A DNA stretch of 12,401 nucleotides from Bacteroidales bacterium (GCA_900752535.1 CAADVV010000152.1:1-12401); one strand, 5' to 3'; counted from the stretch's first letter, positions 1-7,796 are shown. A program made the numbers and translations. The notes: generated by a model not told the origin, from the letters alone.

Positions 1-888
1 CGCGCCCCAGCCCCACCCATGGCCCGCACACGCCCCCCCTCCGGAACCGCGGGGCTGCGGGTTAGCCGCTGCCGCTTCTGCGCGACAGCGACCATCGGAC
101 TCGACCACTTCGAGACAGGGTGGCTGAAAGCCAACGGCATCACGTATGCCAACGCGCCGGGGTGTAACAAACCCGCCGTGGCCCAGTGGGTGTGCGCGGC
201 TATACTGCGGCTGTGTCCGTCGCCCGAGGGGCTGACACTCGGCATTGTGGGCGTCGGCAACATCGGCAGCCTGGTGGCCAAATGGGCCAAAGGGTTAGGG
301 ATGAACGTGCTGCTCAACGACCCTCCCCGCGCCGAAGCCGAAGGGACAGACGGATTTGTCAGCCTCGACGAAATCGCCAGGCGGGCCGACATCGTCACCT
401 TCCACACGCCGCTGACGCGCGAGGGCGCGCATCCGAGCTATCATCTCGGCGACGCGCGGTTTTTCGCCTCGCTTGAGCGCAAGCCGGTGATACTCAATGC
501 TTCGCGCGGCGCCGTCGTGGACAACGAGGCTCTCTGTGACGCTCTCGATGCGGGACAGGTCAGAGCCGCAGCCATCGACACCTGGGAGGGTGAGCCGAAG
601 ATATCGTGCCGGCTGCTCGAGAAGACAGCCATAGCCACTCCCCACATCGCCGGATATTCAATCGAGGGCAAACACCGGGCAACCTATATGGTCGTGGAGG
701 CCCTCAGACGCCATTTGGGACTTGAGCCGGGCGACGCCTCGGCGCGCGTCAGGCCGATACCCGAAAGCGTCACCGCCGAGGCTGTCAGAGCCTCATATGA
801 CATCATGGCCGACGACGCGCTGCTCCGCCGGGACCCGGAAGCGTTCGAGACCACACGCGACACCTACGCGCTGCGTCACGAAATCTGA
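1..888 (+). CDS. pdxB: Erythronate-4-phosphate dehydrogenase, 5'-truncated
   Basis: PdxB is an NAD-dependent 2-hydroxyacid dehydrogenase that oxidises 4-phosphoerythronate, the second step of the DXP-dependent vitamin B6 pathway. Numbering from the ATG at 19, there is a Rossmann motif GIVGVGNIG (75-83), DPPRA (101-105), NASRGAVVDN with catalytic Arg163, WEGEP with Glu192, and HIAGY with His209. The Arg-Glu-His spacing of 29 and 17 residues matches E. coli R208/E237/H254. The C-terminal extension ending YALRHEI is typical of Bacteroidales PdxB. The frame is open to base 1. The ATG at 19 aligns with the internal (L/M)xVRTRT segment of the family, so it is not the start, and about 45 N-terminal residues lie outside the window. 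Residues 6-20 fit the family poorly (see findings). galM follows 73 bp downstream on the same strand, with no clear promoter between them. Confidence 0.93.
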   Translation, partial: RAPAPPMARTRPPSGTAGLRVSRCRFCATATIGLDHFETGWLKANGITYANAPGCNKPAVAQWVCAAILRLCPSPEGLTLGIVGVGNIGSLVAKWAKGLGMNVLLNDPPRAEAEGTDGFVSLDEIARRADIVTFHTPLTREGAHPSYHLGDARFFASLERKPVILNASRGAVVDNEALCDALDAGQVRAAAIDTWEGEPKISCRLLEKTAIATPHIAGYSIEGKHRATYMVVEALRRHLGLEPGDASARVRPIPESVTAEAVRASYDIMADDALLRRDPEAFETTRDTYALRHEI

Positions 889-961
889 ACCCGCGCTGAG
901 CCGGAGGTGTTGTATTAGACAAAACCGTTTAGGAAACACGTATACACACACTGCAAGCGCA

Positions 962-2011
962 ATGAAAACCGCAGAATATAGCTCGCCGAAAGGCAAAATC
1001 AAAACCGTCACGCTGACAAACAGCCGTGGCGCGTCAGTCACGCTGTCGACCCTCGGAGCCGGCATCACGTCAGTCATCGTCCCCGACGCCGCGGGCAAAC
1101 TCGCGGACGTTTGCATGGGCTATGCCAATCCCGCAGACTATCTTTATGACGGCCCGAACGCAGGAAAGACGCTGGGACGCTATGCCAACCGCATCTCGGA
1201 GGGACGGTTCGTGCTCGACGAACGCCCCTACCGGCTGCCGATAAACCTGCCGCCAAGCCATCTGCACGGCGGACCGGAGGGATTTCAGAACCAGATATGG
1301 ACGATTGAGTCGGTCGATGACAAGCGCGTGGTTATGACTCTCCACAGCCCCGACGGACAGATGGGCTACCCGGGCAACGTGGACGCGCGCGTCACCTACA
1401 CCTGGGACGACGACAACCGCCTGACTATCGACTATGAGGCCGTCACCGACGCTCCGACGGTCATCAATATGGCCAACCACGCCTACTGGAATCTCGACGG
1501 CCACGACTCGGGGACGGCGCTGCTTCACACGCTTCAGCTCAACGCATCGCGGTGGCTCGAGACCGACCGCGACCTCGTGCCGACCGGCGTGATACTCGGC
1601 GTGGCCGGGACGCCGATGGACTTCACATTCGAGAAAGCTCTCGGACAGGATATGGACGCCGACTATCCGCCGCTGAAGTGGGCCAAAGGTTATGACCACT
1701 GCTGGCTGATAGACAACCTGGAGGGGGATGTGGCCGAGGCGGCGCGGCTGCGCAGCGACAAATCGGGACGCGTCATGACCGTCTTCACCAACCAGCCGGC
1801 AGTTCAGGTCTATACCGGCAACTGGCTGGCCGACAGCCCCGCGGGCAAGGACGGCGCCGTCTATCACGACTATGACTGCGTGGCAATCGAATGTGAGGGC
1901 TGTCCGGATGCACCCAACAGGCCGGAATTCCCGTCACAGCGGCTCAATCCGGGCGAGACCTACTGCAAGACAACAGTCTATCATTTCACGGCCGAGGAAC
2001 CTCTGAAATAA
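962..2011 (+). CDS. galM: Aldose 1-epimerase (galactose mutarotase)
   Basis: This enzyme interconverts the alpha and beta anomers of galactose, glucose and related aldoses, feeding the Leloir pathway. The 349-residue length is normal for the family. Its active-site residues are recognisable: GRYANRI with Arg77, HLHGG with His102, NMANHAYWNL with His173, YDH with Asp245, and AIECEG with general base Glu310. These correspond in order and spacing to the R71/H96/H170/D243/E304 set of characterised GalM proteins. The frame stays open upstream into pdxB, but homology begins at the ATG at 962, which follows an AT-rich leader and needs no ribosome binding site in Bacteroidota. No signal peptide is seen, so it should be cytoplasmic. 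The last 31 bp overlap the 3' end of the convergent LtaS-like gene. Confidence 0.95.
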   Translation: MKTAEYSSPKGKIKTVTLTNSRGASVTLSTLGAGITSVIVPDAAGKLADVCMGYANPADYLYDGPNAGKTLGRYANRISEGRFVLDERPYRLPINLPPSHLHGGPEGFQNQIWTIESVDDKRVVMTLHSPDGQMGYPGNVDARVTYTWDDDNRLTIDYEAVTDAPTVINMANHAYWNLDGHDSGTALLHTLQLNASRWLETDRDLVPTGVILGVAGTPMDFTFEKALGQDMDADYPPLKWAKGYDHCWLIDNLEGDVAEAARLRSDKSGRVMTVFTNQPAVQVYTGNWLADSPAGKDGAVYHDYDCVAIECEGCPDAPNRPEFPSQRLNPGETYCKTTVYHFTAEEPLK

Positions 2012-3738
2012 TCACCCCGGATAATCAGGTCGGTCACGGCGGTCGAGCTGACAGGCTCCTCAGCGGGCTGACCGAACATAGAGCGGCCCAGACCGGTCCA
2101 CCGGGCGTCGCCCAGACGCCCCATGATGTCAAGAATCGTGGGGAAGACGTCAATCTGACCGACATGGCGGTCGATTCGGGCCGTCACGCCCGTGTTGAGG
2201 GCCATGAAGAGGCATCGGTCGGTCGTGCCGGCCGTGGGGCGGTCGTCATTGCTGACGAGGTTTTTCGTGTGGTCAGAGGCAATCACAACGACCGTGTTGT
2301 CAAGGATACCGGCCTGACGGAGACGGCTCAGGAAGCGGCCTAACTCGCGGTCGAAATAGTTGGTCATGGCGAGATAGTCGCGACGGGCAAGGTCGAGGCC
2401 CGACTGCGCGCCGAGCCATTCGGAGGGCGTCACGCCGGGGTCGTCGAAGGGGAAGTGCATCGACAGCGTGGTGATTTCGGCCATGAACGGATGTCCGGCG
2501 CGGCTGATGCGCTCAAAAGCGAGGTTGAAGAGAGTGCCGTCGATGCCGCCTTCAGGATCGCTGCCGAGGAGGTTCAGGCCCTCGGTCAGATCGCGGTAGC
2601 CATATGAGGCCGACGTGCGCCGGTGGTTCCATACCGAGCCGTTTTCCCAGATAATCTCAAATGCTTCGCGCGGATGGAGCTCGCGGGCGAGCGAGGGGAA
2701 GGCGTTGTCGGCAAACATCAGCGACACGGCGCCGTGGGTCAGCGGCAGCAGGCCCGTGTTATACATGAGCTGTCCGTCAGACGAGCTGCCGTCGCCAATC
2801 TGGCTCGCGACGTCGAGGGCAAGGACCGTGCCCGGGAGCGTGGCGAGCGAATCGAGGACGGGGGTCACCGGATGTCCGTCCACGGAGTCGCCGACAACCC
2901 ATGAGTTGAGCGACTCGACGATGATGAAAACCAGGTTTTTATCGCGGTTCGGGAGAAACACCGGAGTCTGTGACGGCGCGGGGCGCCGGGAGAGATACTG
3001 CGTGATGGCGCGGCGCGAATCGTCATCGAGCGTCACGGGGTTATGGTCGCCCCACAGCGAGGCCGACCTGATGAGATAGTAGAAGAGGCCGTCGTTCTGA
3101 TAGTAGAGATGGACGCCGCACTGGTCGATGTCGCGTTCGAAAGCGGCCTCAATCAGAGAGCCCGGATCGTGACCGATCTCAAGGCGATATCTCATCCATC
3201 CGAGGACAACACGGACATGACAGAGCGTAAAGAGGATGACGCAGGTGACGGCGATGACGGTGGCGTTGCGCCAAGACACGGGGGGCGCCGATGCGACGCG
3301 GAGTCGGACGTAGACCCATGTGGCGAGAGACGGGGCGAGGAGATAGACAAGGTCGGTCCACCTCACCGAGGGGCCGATGCTCGCGAAGACCAGCGAGTTA
3401 TAGCTTGCGGAGTCGAAAATGAGCCAGAGGGGAATCATGTCGCCCCAATAGCGCATATAGAGCGCGTTGGCCCAGAGGAAAGCGGACAGGAGCCAGAGGA
3501 GCCCGAGGCTCACGGCGCGCCAGCGTCCGCGGAGAAAGGCGTAGGGCGTCATCAGCAGGGCGACGTCGCCGAGGACAAGATAGCACTTCATCTTCCATCC
3601 GGGAATCTCCTGAAGCGACAGCATCATGAAAGTGAACGACACGGCGGCAAAGGCAGCGGCGAGCACGGCGGCGAAGCGCAAAACGGGTCGTGGAGCGTCG
3701 GAAAAGAGCTTCCGGCGGAGGTAAAACGGCATAGACAT
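1981..3738 (-). CDS. LtaS-like membrane sulfatase-fold transferase
   Basis: A 585-residue membrane protein of the LTA synthase/phosphoglycerol transferase branch of the sulfatase/alkaline phosphatase superfamily. About five hydrophobic segments (roughly 18-41, 52-69, 77-95, 128-146, 157-177) precede an extracytoplasmic catalytic domain. Metal and active-site landmarks are FIIVESLNSW (Glu275), GSSSDGQLMYNTGLLP (Ser319 where LtaS has its nucleophilic Thr), MHFPF (His428) and IASDHTK (Asp489, His490). Such enzymes usually move a phospholipid head group (phosphoglycerol or phosphoethanolamine) onto a glycan or lipid. Bacteroidota have no classical lipoteichoic acid, so the acceptor is unknown. 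The start is the ATG at 3738; an ATG two codons in (3732) is possible. A -7 box lies only 8 nt upstream. The gene converges with galM and overlaps it by 31 bp. Confidence 0.85.
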   Translation of the reverse strand: MSMPFYLRRKLFSDAPRPVLRFAAVLAAAFAAVSFTFMMLSLQEIPGWKMKCYLVLGDVALLMTPYAFLRGRWRAVSLGLLWLLSAFLWANALYMRYWGDMIPLWLIFDSASYNSLVFASIGPSVRWTDLVYLLAPSLATWVYVRLRVASAPPVSWRNATVIAVTCVILFTLCHVRVVLGWMRYRLEIGHDPGSLIEAAFERDIDQCGVHLYYQNDGLFYYLIRSASLWGDHNPVTLDDDSRRAITQYLSRRPAPSQTPVFLPNRDKNLVFIIVESLNSWVVGDSVDGHPVTPVLDSLATLPGTVLALDVASQIGDGSSSDGQLMYNTGLLPLTHGAVSLMFADNAFPSLARELHPREAFEIIWENGSVWNHRRTSASYGYRDLTEGLNLLGSDPEGGIDGTLFNLAFERISRAGHPFMAEITTLSMHFPFDDPGVTPSEWLGAQSGLDLARRDYLAMTNYFDRELGRFLSRLRQAGILDNTVVVIASDHTKNLVSNDDRPTAGTTDRCLFMALNTGVTARIDRHVGQIDVFPTILDIMGRLGDARWTGLGRSMFGQPAEEPVSSTAVTDLIIRGDYFRGSSAVK

Positions 3739-3746
3739 ATCGGATG

Positions 3747-3754
3747 CAAATTTA
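3747..3754 (-). promoter_or_regulatory. Putative -7 box of the LtaS-like gene
   Basis: On the minus strand this reads TAAATTTG, an exact match to the Bacteroidota -7 consensus TAnnTTTG. Only 8 nt separate it from the ATG at 3738, so the transcript would have almost no leader. No good -33 TTTG is seen at the usual distance, so the call rests on the -7 box and its intergenic position. Confidence 0.5.
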
Positions 3755-3773
3755 CAATCTTTTACGTGAAAAT

Positions 3774-3805
3774 TTTGTAGCGGTCGGTCAATTTCGCTAA
3801 ATTTG
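3774..3805 (+). promoter_or_regulatory. Bacteroidota-type promoter for the 709-aa protein and dapB
   Basis: A -33 TTTG (3774-3777) and a -7 TAAATTTG (3798-3805) are separated by 20 bp, matching the Bacteroidota housekeeping promoter. Transcription would begin near 3810, giving a leader of about 20 nt before the ATG at 3833. It lies in the 94-bp divergent region shared with the LtaS-like gene and probably drives the downstream pair, including dapB. Confidence 0.75.
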
Positions 3806-3832
3806 CCCGTTCAAAACCAACATCTTTAACCG

Positions 3833-5962
3833 ATGAATCAGTTCGACTACATTCACGTGGCCCTTCACGGCCACTTCGATAATAAACTGAGTGTGCGCTA
3901 CACCTTCAACGGGTCGGCAGACGGCACACCGCGGTGGGAAGGGTCGCTGCCCGACCCCGATGCCATAGTGCGCAACTTCGTGAGTGCGCGCGAGTGCTAC
4001 GTCATGTGGCACAACACCCACGGCCACTACTACGGTGTCATCACCACAGACCCGTTTGACGCCCGCGCCGGACGCGTCATGCTGACGCTGATGGTCAGCG
4101 ACGGCGACGCCGTAGCGGGCCGTGCGGTCTTCAGTGCGCTGAGTGCCCTGAAAAAGGCATTTCTCGAAGACCGTCAGATGACCGACGAGACGGTGCGTCA
4201 GGTGCTCCTGAGCGTTGACTTCCCCCAGACACCGCGCCATCTTAAGGCGTGGGAATTTGACGCCGCCAAGGCCGCTCAGATACCCGCTGCGTCGGTCAAG
4301 CCGCTCTGCTACCGCACATATCTCTCGACACGCGAGCTCGAGACAGTGTTCTCGTTTCCCGACCAGGCCGAATATGACCGCTATATCTACAAAGTGGTCA
4401 TCACAGCTACAGCGTCGCTGCGACCGGGCGTCGCCGTCGACCGTCTGACAGCGCCTGTCAAGAAAGTCTATACCGTCATCTGTCCCGAAGACGTGGAGGC
4501 GTCAAAGGAAATCGTGGCCGAAGGCGACCACATCACCCTGACCTTCAACAAGGGCGGCTACACTCCGCGCAAAGAGAGCTTCACCGTCGGCACCATCTCG
4601 CCCTATGTGCGCACCGAGGGGTCGGCCCTGATAGTCAAGGCTCCCGAGGAGAGCGGCATGGGCTTCACGCGCCGCATCCGCGTCAACGTGCGCTCGTCGA
4701 AGGGGACGATGGTCAACGGCTACACCATCAGCGTCAACGACCGTCCGGTCGACACCATGGAGCCGTATATCACCCTGACCGAGAGCGACCTCAAAGAGGG
4801 CCGGATAGAGATACAGGTTGCGTCGAACAACTTCCGTCCGTTCAAGAAGGTCTATCAGGCTTCGGAGCTTGCCAACGAGTCGACCGTAGACCTCGTGCTC
4901 GTGCCGGTAGAGGAGGGAATCGTGCTGCGTCTCGACTTCGGCGAGGGTCGTGTGTTTGAAGAGCAGATATCCATCGAAAAGAACACCCCCGAATACTCAC
5001 AGCTCCACTCGGGCAACTTCCACGGCTTCCGCGCCCACCGTCAGGGCACGCAGGGAGAGGTATATAATGTGGATGTTCGCTCGTCGAGCAAACCCGTGGC
5101 GCCGTCGTTTGACCGCGCGTCGACGGCGTCGACCGAGCAGCAGTCGACCGGCGGACGCGTCGTGCCCCACTTCGAGAAAGTCGAGCCGGCCAAGAAAAAA
5201 GACCGCATCGACATGACCATGCCGGGCCGTCAGGATGCCGAGAAAGAGGCCGCCGAGAAGCCCAAGGAGCGCAAGAAACCGTTTGTCACCTCGCAGCCCG
5301 GACGCGACAGCGCCGACAAGGAGGATGGCGAGGGCCAGGGATTTTCGAAGAAGCTGCGCATCATCTGCCTGATTGGCTGCATCGTGGCTGTCATACTCGG
5401 CGCCGTCTATATCATAGCTCCGCTGATCGGTTCTGACCCCGACGCGGCCAAGGCCGAGGGCGAAGCCGCACAGACGGAGAACATTGACGAGTCAGTGCCC
5501 CAGGGCGACGAAGAAGCCCAGGCAGCCGCTGCCGCAGCCTCACAGTCCGGCACCCCGGCCGCAGCCCCCGCTCCCGAGAAGGCCGCTCCCGCAGCTCCGG
5601 GCGAGCCTACGGCCGACGAGAAAGCCGACTATGACTACTTCAACAAAAACGAAGTCTGGAAGCGCGGCGACCTGCGCTCAGACGCCGGACGTCGTCTCTA
5701 TGACGCTCTTGTCGAGGGCAATATCGATGCCATCGCCTCAAGCGAATACTTTGTGGTCGAAGGCCGCGCCACCAACAAAAAGGCGGTCAAGATGATTGAA
5801 TGGGCATGGGCCTCGAAAGGCACCCGCAACCAGCCGGGCAATGAAAAGGCCATACGCAAGAACGTCAGCGCCGACCGCGCCGACATAGCTAACGCCTATG
5901 AGGACGTGGCCCGCAACCGTCCCTCCGAGCCCAACACGACCCCGCGTCCCTCGCGCAAATAA
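3833..5962 (+). CDS. Uncharacterised single-pass membrane protein upstream of dapB
   Basis: A 709-residue protein that I cannot assign to a named family. There is no N-terminal signal peptide. Residues 1-140 form a compact region rich in aromatics and histidines (HVALHGHFDNKLSVRY, YVMWHNTHGHYYGV). Residues about 150-410 look beta-rich, possibly two or more sandwich domains (e.g. YITLTESDLKEGRIEIQV). A charged, low-complexity linker (about 415-505) leads to one transmembrane segment (about 509-532) preceded by KKLR, which predicts a cytoplasmic N-terminus. Beyond it lie an Ala/Pro/Glu-rich linker (536-598) and a probably helical C-terminal domain (about 600-690), likely periplasmic. Start: the ATG at 3833 lies about 20 nt below a canonical promoter. 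dapB follows after 20 bp, so they are probably co-transcribed. The layout suggests linking cytoplasm to envelope, but no activity can be assigned. Confidence 0.85.
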   Translation: MNQFDYIHVALHGHFDNKLSVRYTFNGSADGTPRWEGSLPDPDAIVRNFVSARECYVMWHNTHGHYYGVITTDPFDARAGRVMLTLMVSDGDAVAGRAVFSALSALKKAFLEDRQMTDETVRQVLLSVDFPQTPRHLKAWEFDAAKAAQIPAASVKPLCYRTYLSTRELETVFSFPDQAEYDRYIYKVVITATASLRPGVAVDRLTAPVKKVYTVICPEDVEASKEIVAEGDHITLTFNKGGYTPRKESFTVGTISPYVRTEGSALIVKAPEESGMGFTRRIRVNVRSSKGTMVNGYTISVNDRPVDTMEPYITLTESDLKEGRIEIQVASNNFRPFKKVYQASELANESTVDLVLVPVEEGIVLRLDFGEGRVFEEQISIEKNTPEYSQLHSGNFHGFRAHRQGTQGEVYNVDVRSSSKPVAPSFDRASTASTEQQSTGGRVVPHFEKVEPAKKKDRIDMTMPGRQDAEKEAAEKPKERKKPFVTSQPGRDSADKEDGEGQGFSKKLRIICLIGCIVAVILGAVYIIAPLIGSDPDAAKAEGEAAQTENIDESVPQGDEEAQAAAAAASQSGTPAAAPAPEKAAPAAPGEPTADEKADYDYFNKNEVWKRGDLRSDAGRRLYDALVEGNIDAIASSEYFVVEGRATNKKAVKMIEWAWASKGTRNQPGNEKAIRKNVSADRADIANAYEDVARNRPSEPNTTPRPSRK

Positions 5963-5982
5963 CATCACCCCCCACTTCAGAC

Positions 5983-6717
5983 ATGAAAATAGCCATAATA
6001 GGCTACGGCAAAATGGGCCACGCGATTGAACGCGTGGCCCTTAGCCGTGGTCACGAGATTGTAGCGACCATCGACGTCGACAACCGCGACGACATCGAAT
6101 CGGAGGCCTTCAGACAGGCCGACATAGCCATCGAATTCACCACCCCGGCCACGGCCGAGGACAACTGCCTCAGGGCGTTCCGCTCAGGCGTGGGCGTGGT
6201 CTGCGGATCGACGGGCTGGGCCGACAGCCGCCTTGACGAGGCGAGGGCAGAGGCCCGGCGTCTCGGGATGTCGTTTATGTGGAGCTCGAACTACTCGCTG
6301 GGCGTCAATATCTTCTTCAGGATAAACAGCGAGCTGGCCGCCATGATGGCGCGCCTCGACCAGTATAAGCCCAGCGTGAGCGAGACACACCACGTGCACA
6401 AGCTCGATCATCCGAGCGGCACGGCCGTCACGCTCGCCAAAGAGATAGTTGCAAAATCTGAGGGACGCCTGACCGCATGGTCGGAGACAGAGCGCGGCGA
6501 CGAAATCGTGGCTGTGGAGAGCGAGCGCCGCGGCGAAGTGCCGGGCATACACACAATAGAGTGGGACTCGCCCGTCGACACCATCACCATCACTCACTCG
6601 GCGAAGTCGCGCGACGGATTTGCGCTCGGCGCGGTCATCGCGGCCGAGTGGGTCGTGGCCAATCCGGGCGTACACACCATCGACGAGCTTCTCGAGGCGC
6701 TGGTCAGCGACGCCTGA
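5983..6717 (+). CDS. dapB: 4-hydroxy-tetrahydrodipicolinate reductase
   Basis: DapB reduces 4-hydroxy-tetrahydrodipicolinate with NAD(P)H in the diaminopimelate/lysine pathway, supplying peptidoglycan precursor and lysine. The 244-residue protein begins with the nucleotide-binding motif IIGYGKMG (5-12). It carries EFTTPA (51-56), GSTGW (75-79), SSNYSLGVN (101-109) and the signature ETHHVHKLDHPSGTA, in which His136 and Lys140 match E. coli catalytic H159 and K163. It is somewhat shorter than the 273-residue E. coli enzyme, in keeping with Bacteroidales members. It starts 20 bp after the upstream membrane-protein gene with no promoter between, so it is probably the second gene of that operon. 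It converges with pldA across an 11-bp gap in which I see no hairpin. Confidence 0.97.
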   Translation: MKIAIIGYGKMGHAIERVALSRGHEIVATIDVDNRDDIESEAFRQADIAIEFTTPATAEDNCLRAFRSGVGVVCGSTGWADSRLDEARAEARRLGMSFMWSSNYSLGVNIFFRINSELAAMMARLDQYKPSVSETHHVHKLDHPSGTAVTLAKEIVAKSEGRLTAWSETERGDEIVAVESERRGEVPGIHTIEWDSPVDTITITHSAKSRDGFALGAVIAAEWVVANPGVHTIDELLEALVSDA

Positions 6718-6728
6718 GCGGCGGGGTG

Positions 6729-7574
6729 TCAGTAGTCGCTGAAGATGCGCGGCTTGATGACGATGCCGGCGCGCACCATCGAGTGAAATTTGTTGTACTC
6801 GAGCAGGTTCTCGCCGTAGCCGTTATAGAATTGCAGGAAGAGGAACTGGTTGTCGCGGCGGAAGATGCGGTAGTTCAGCTCGACGATGACATTATAGTTG
6901 AGCGACCATCCGCGCCGTTTGACGAGGATGACCGACGCGCCGAAGCGCTTGTTGGTCGACGAGAACGATGTGCCGACCTGATAGATGCCCGAATAGTCGA
7001 GGATGTCGCGGTTGTTCTGACCGTCGACGATAGGAATCCAGGCCTTGCCGTGGACCGTGATCTGCGGGGCAATCATCACGGAGGCCGCCAGCGAAATCTT
7101 GTTCCATGAGCGCGAGGCGAGGCCGTCGCGGCCGTTGCTCTCGTGTTCGGCCATGAGGGTCAGTTTGCCGACATAGCGGTTTCTGACAAACAGTGGCTTG
7201 GTCAGACCGATGCCCGGGTTGAAGTTCAGGTCGGTCATCGGCATGGAGTTTTCCAGTACGTTCCAGAAACACTTCTGGGTGTAGAAGAGAAACAGATATG
7301 TGCCCCAGGGAAGCGTCGAGCGTGTCAGACGCTGGGCAATCGAAATCTGAAACTTGATGTTTGAGTTGGTCTTGGAGGGCGTGTGGTTGACCGACGTGCC
7401 GAAGATGAAATAGTTGTCTTTGTAGAGGCCGAAATAGGGTCCGCGGTCAAACGCCTCGCGGACGCTGTCGGAGTTGACGACATCGCTGCGGTCGGGGACA
7501 ATCTGTGCTGAGGCCGTCAGGGAAACGGCCAGGGCGGCACACGCCATCGTTAGCTTCCGGAGACAATTCATCAT
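6729..7574 (-). CDS. pldA: Outer membrane phospholipase A
   Basis: A PldA/OMPLA-family beta-barrel that hydrolyses phospholipids reaching the outer leaflet of the outer membrane, helping to keep its lipid asymmetry. Counting from the ATG at 7574, the active-site segment HESNGRDGLASRSWN gives His144, Ser146 and Asn158, with the same spacing as the E. coli H142/S144/N156 triad. PWGTYLFLFYTQKCFWNV is the typical upstream strand region. The protein is 281 residues with a signal peptide (MMNCLRKL, then a hydrophobic stretch, ending ASA before QIV), close to the usual length. The frame stays open to 7616, but those 14 extra residues overlap the promoter, so 7574 (or the adjacent ATG at 7571) is preferred. 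The promoter side faces the inserted mobile element, whose target duplication begins 81 bp upstream of the start. Confidence 0.93.
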   Translation of the reverse strand: MMNCLRKLTMACAALAVSLTASAQIVPDRSDVVNSDSVREAFDRGPYFGLYKDNYFIFGTSVNHTPSKTNSNIKFQISIAQRLTRSTLPWGTYLFLFYTQKCFWNVLENSMPMTDLNFNPGIGLTKPLFVRNRYVGKLTLMAEHESNGRDGLASRSWNKISLAASVMIAPQITVHGKAWIPIVDGQNNRDILDYSGIYQVGTSFSSTNKRFGASVILVKRRGWSLNYNVIVELNYRIFRRDNQFLFLQFYNGYGENLLEYNKFHSMVRAGIVIKPRIFSDY

Positions 7575-7582
7575 AGGGGAGG

Positions 7583-7590
7583 CAAATATA
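7583..7590 (-). promoter_or_regulatory. Putative -7 box of pldA
   Basis: Read on the minus strand this is TATATTTG, an exact TAnnTTTG match, 8 nt upstream of the pldA ATG at 7574. A TTTG that could serve as -33 lies at 7614-7617, with a 23-bp spacer that is a little long. The transcript would have a leader of only a few nucleotides. Confidence 0.55.
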
Positions 7591-7654
7591 CAAAAAAAAC
7601 GGCATGGACACCCCAAAAAAGCCCGGATGGCGATAAACGCCGTCGAAAGAGCCT

Positions 7655-7663
7655 AAAAACTGC
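7655..7663. repeat. Left target-site duplication
   Basis: The 9-mer AAAAACTGC lies directly outside the CAGGGC left end of the inserted element. The same 9-mer lies directly outside the right end (9950-9958). An exact 9-bp match at both borders is what a single insertion of an ISAs1-family element would leave. Confidence 0.75.
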
Positions 7664-7687
7664 CAGGGCAACCGCATTAAAATAACT
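7664..7687 (+). repeat. Outer left terminal repeat of the element
   Basis: This 24-mer begins CAGGGCAACCGCAT and matches the internal copy at 9441-9464 at 21 of 24 positions, with the first 14 bases identical. It lies at the exact border of the target-site duplication. Similarity between the two copies stops right after these 24 bases. Confidence 0.75.
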
Positions 7688-7715
7688 GTGGGGCACGCGT
7701 GTCCGTTCGGGTAGC

Positions 7716-7760
7716 TTCAAACGGTTCAAGTCGGTTCAATGTTATTCAAGTCGGTTCAAT
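7716..7760 (+). repeat. Short tandem direct repeats upstream of the passenger gene
   Basis: The 16-mer TTCAAGTCGGTTCAAT occurs exactly at 7725-7740 and 7745-7760, a 20-bp period. A diverged partial copy (TTCAAACGGTTCAA) starts at 7716. The octamer CGGTTCAA thus appears three times within 40 bp. The array lies 37 bp upstream of the passenger gene's -7 box, so it could bind a regulator; that role is inference. Confidence 0.7.
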
Positions 7761-7796
7761 ATTGCACGTTGGTAAAACAATCCTGATGCGAATTAA

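Noticed and set aside
722..961. An 80-codon upstream extension of galM
   Set aside because: The extension overlaps pdxB in another frame and has no epimerase homology; the family N-terminus begins at 962.
889..961. A promoter between pdxB and galM
   Set aside because: No TAnnTTTG box is present in the gap; galM may be read through from pdxB or from an atypical promoter.
1070..1867. Long open frame on the minus strand opposite galM (265 codons)
   Set aside because: It mirrors the codon pattern of galM on the other strand, shows no family motif, and galM has a full active site. Long antisense frames are common in GC-rich DNA.
3043..3780. Open frame of 245 codons on the plus strand opposite the LtaS-like gene
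   Set aside because: Its translation is highly charged, Gly/Glu/Arg-rich low complexity, it runs through the divergent promoter region, and the opposite strand encodes a recognisable membrane enzyme.
7691..7704. Short palindrome around CACGCGTG near the element's left end
   Set aside because: It is only 8 bp perfect with a wobble extension, and nothing links it to a known binding site.
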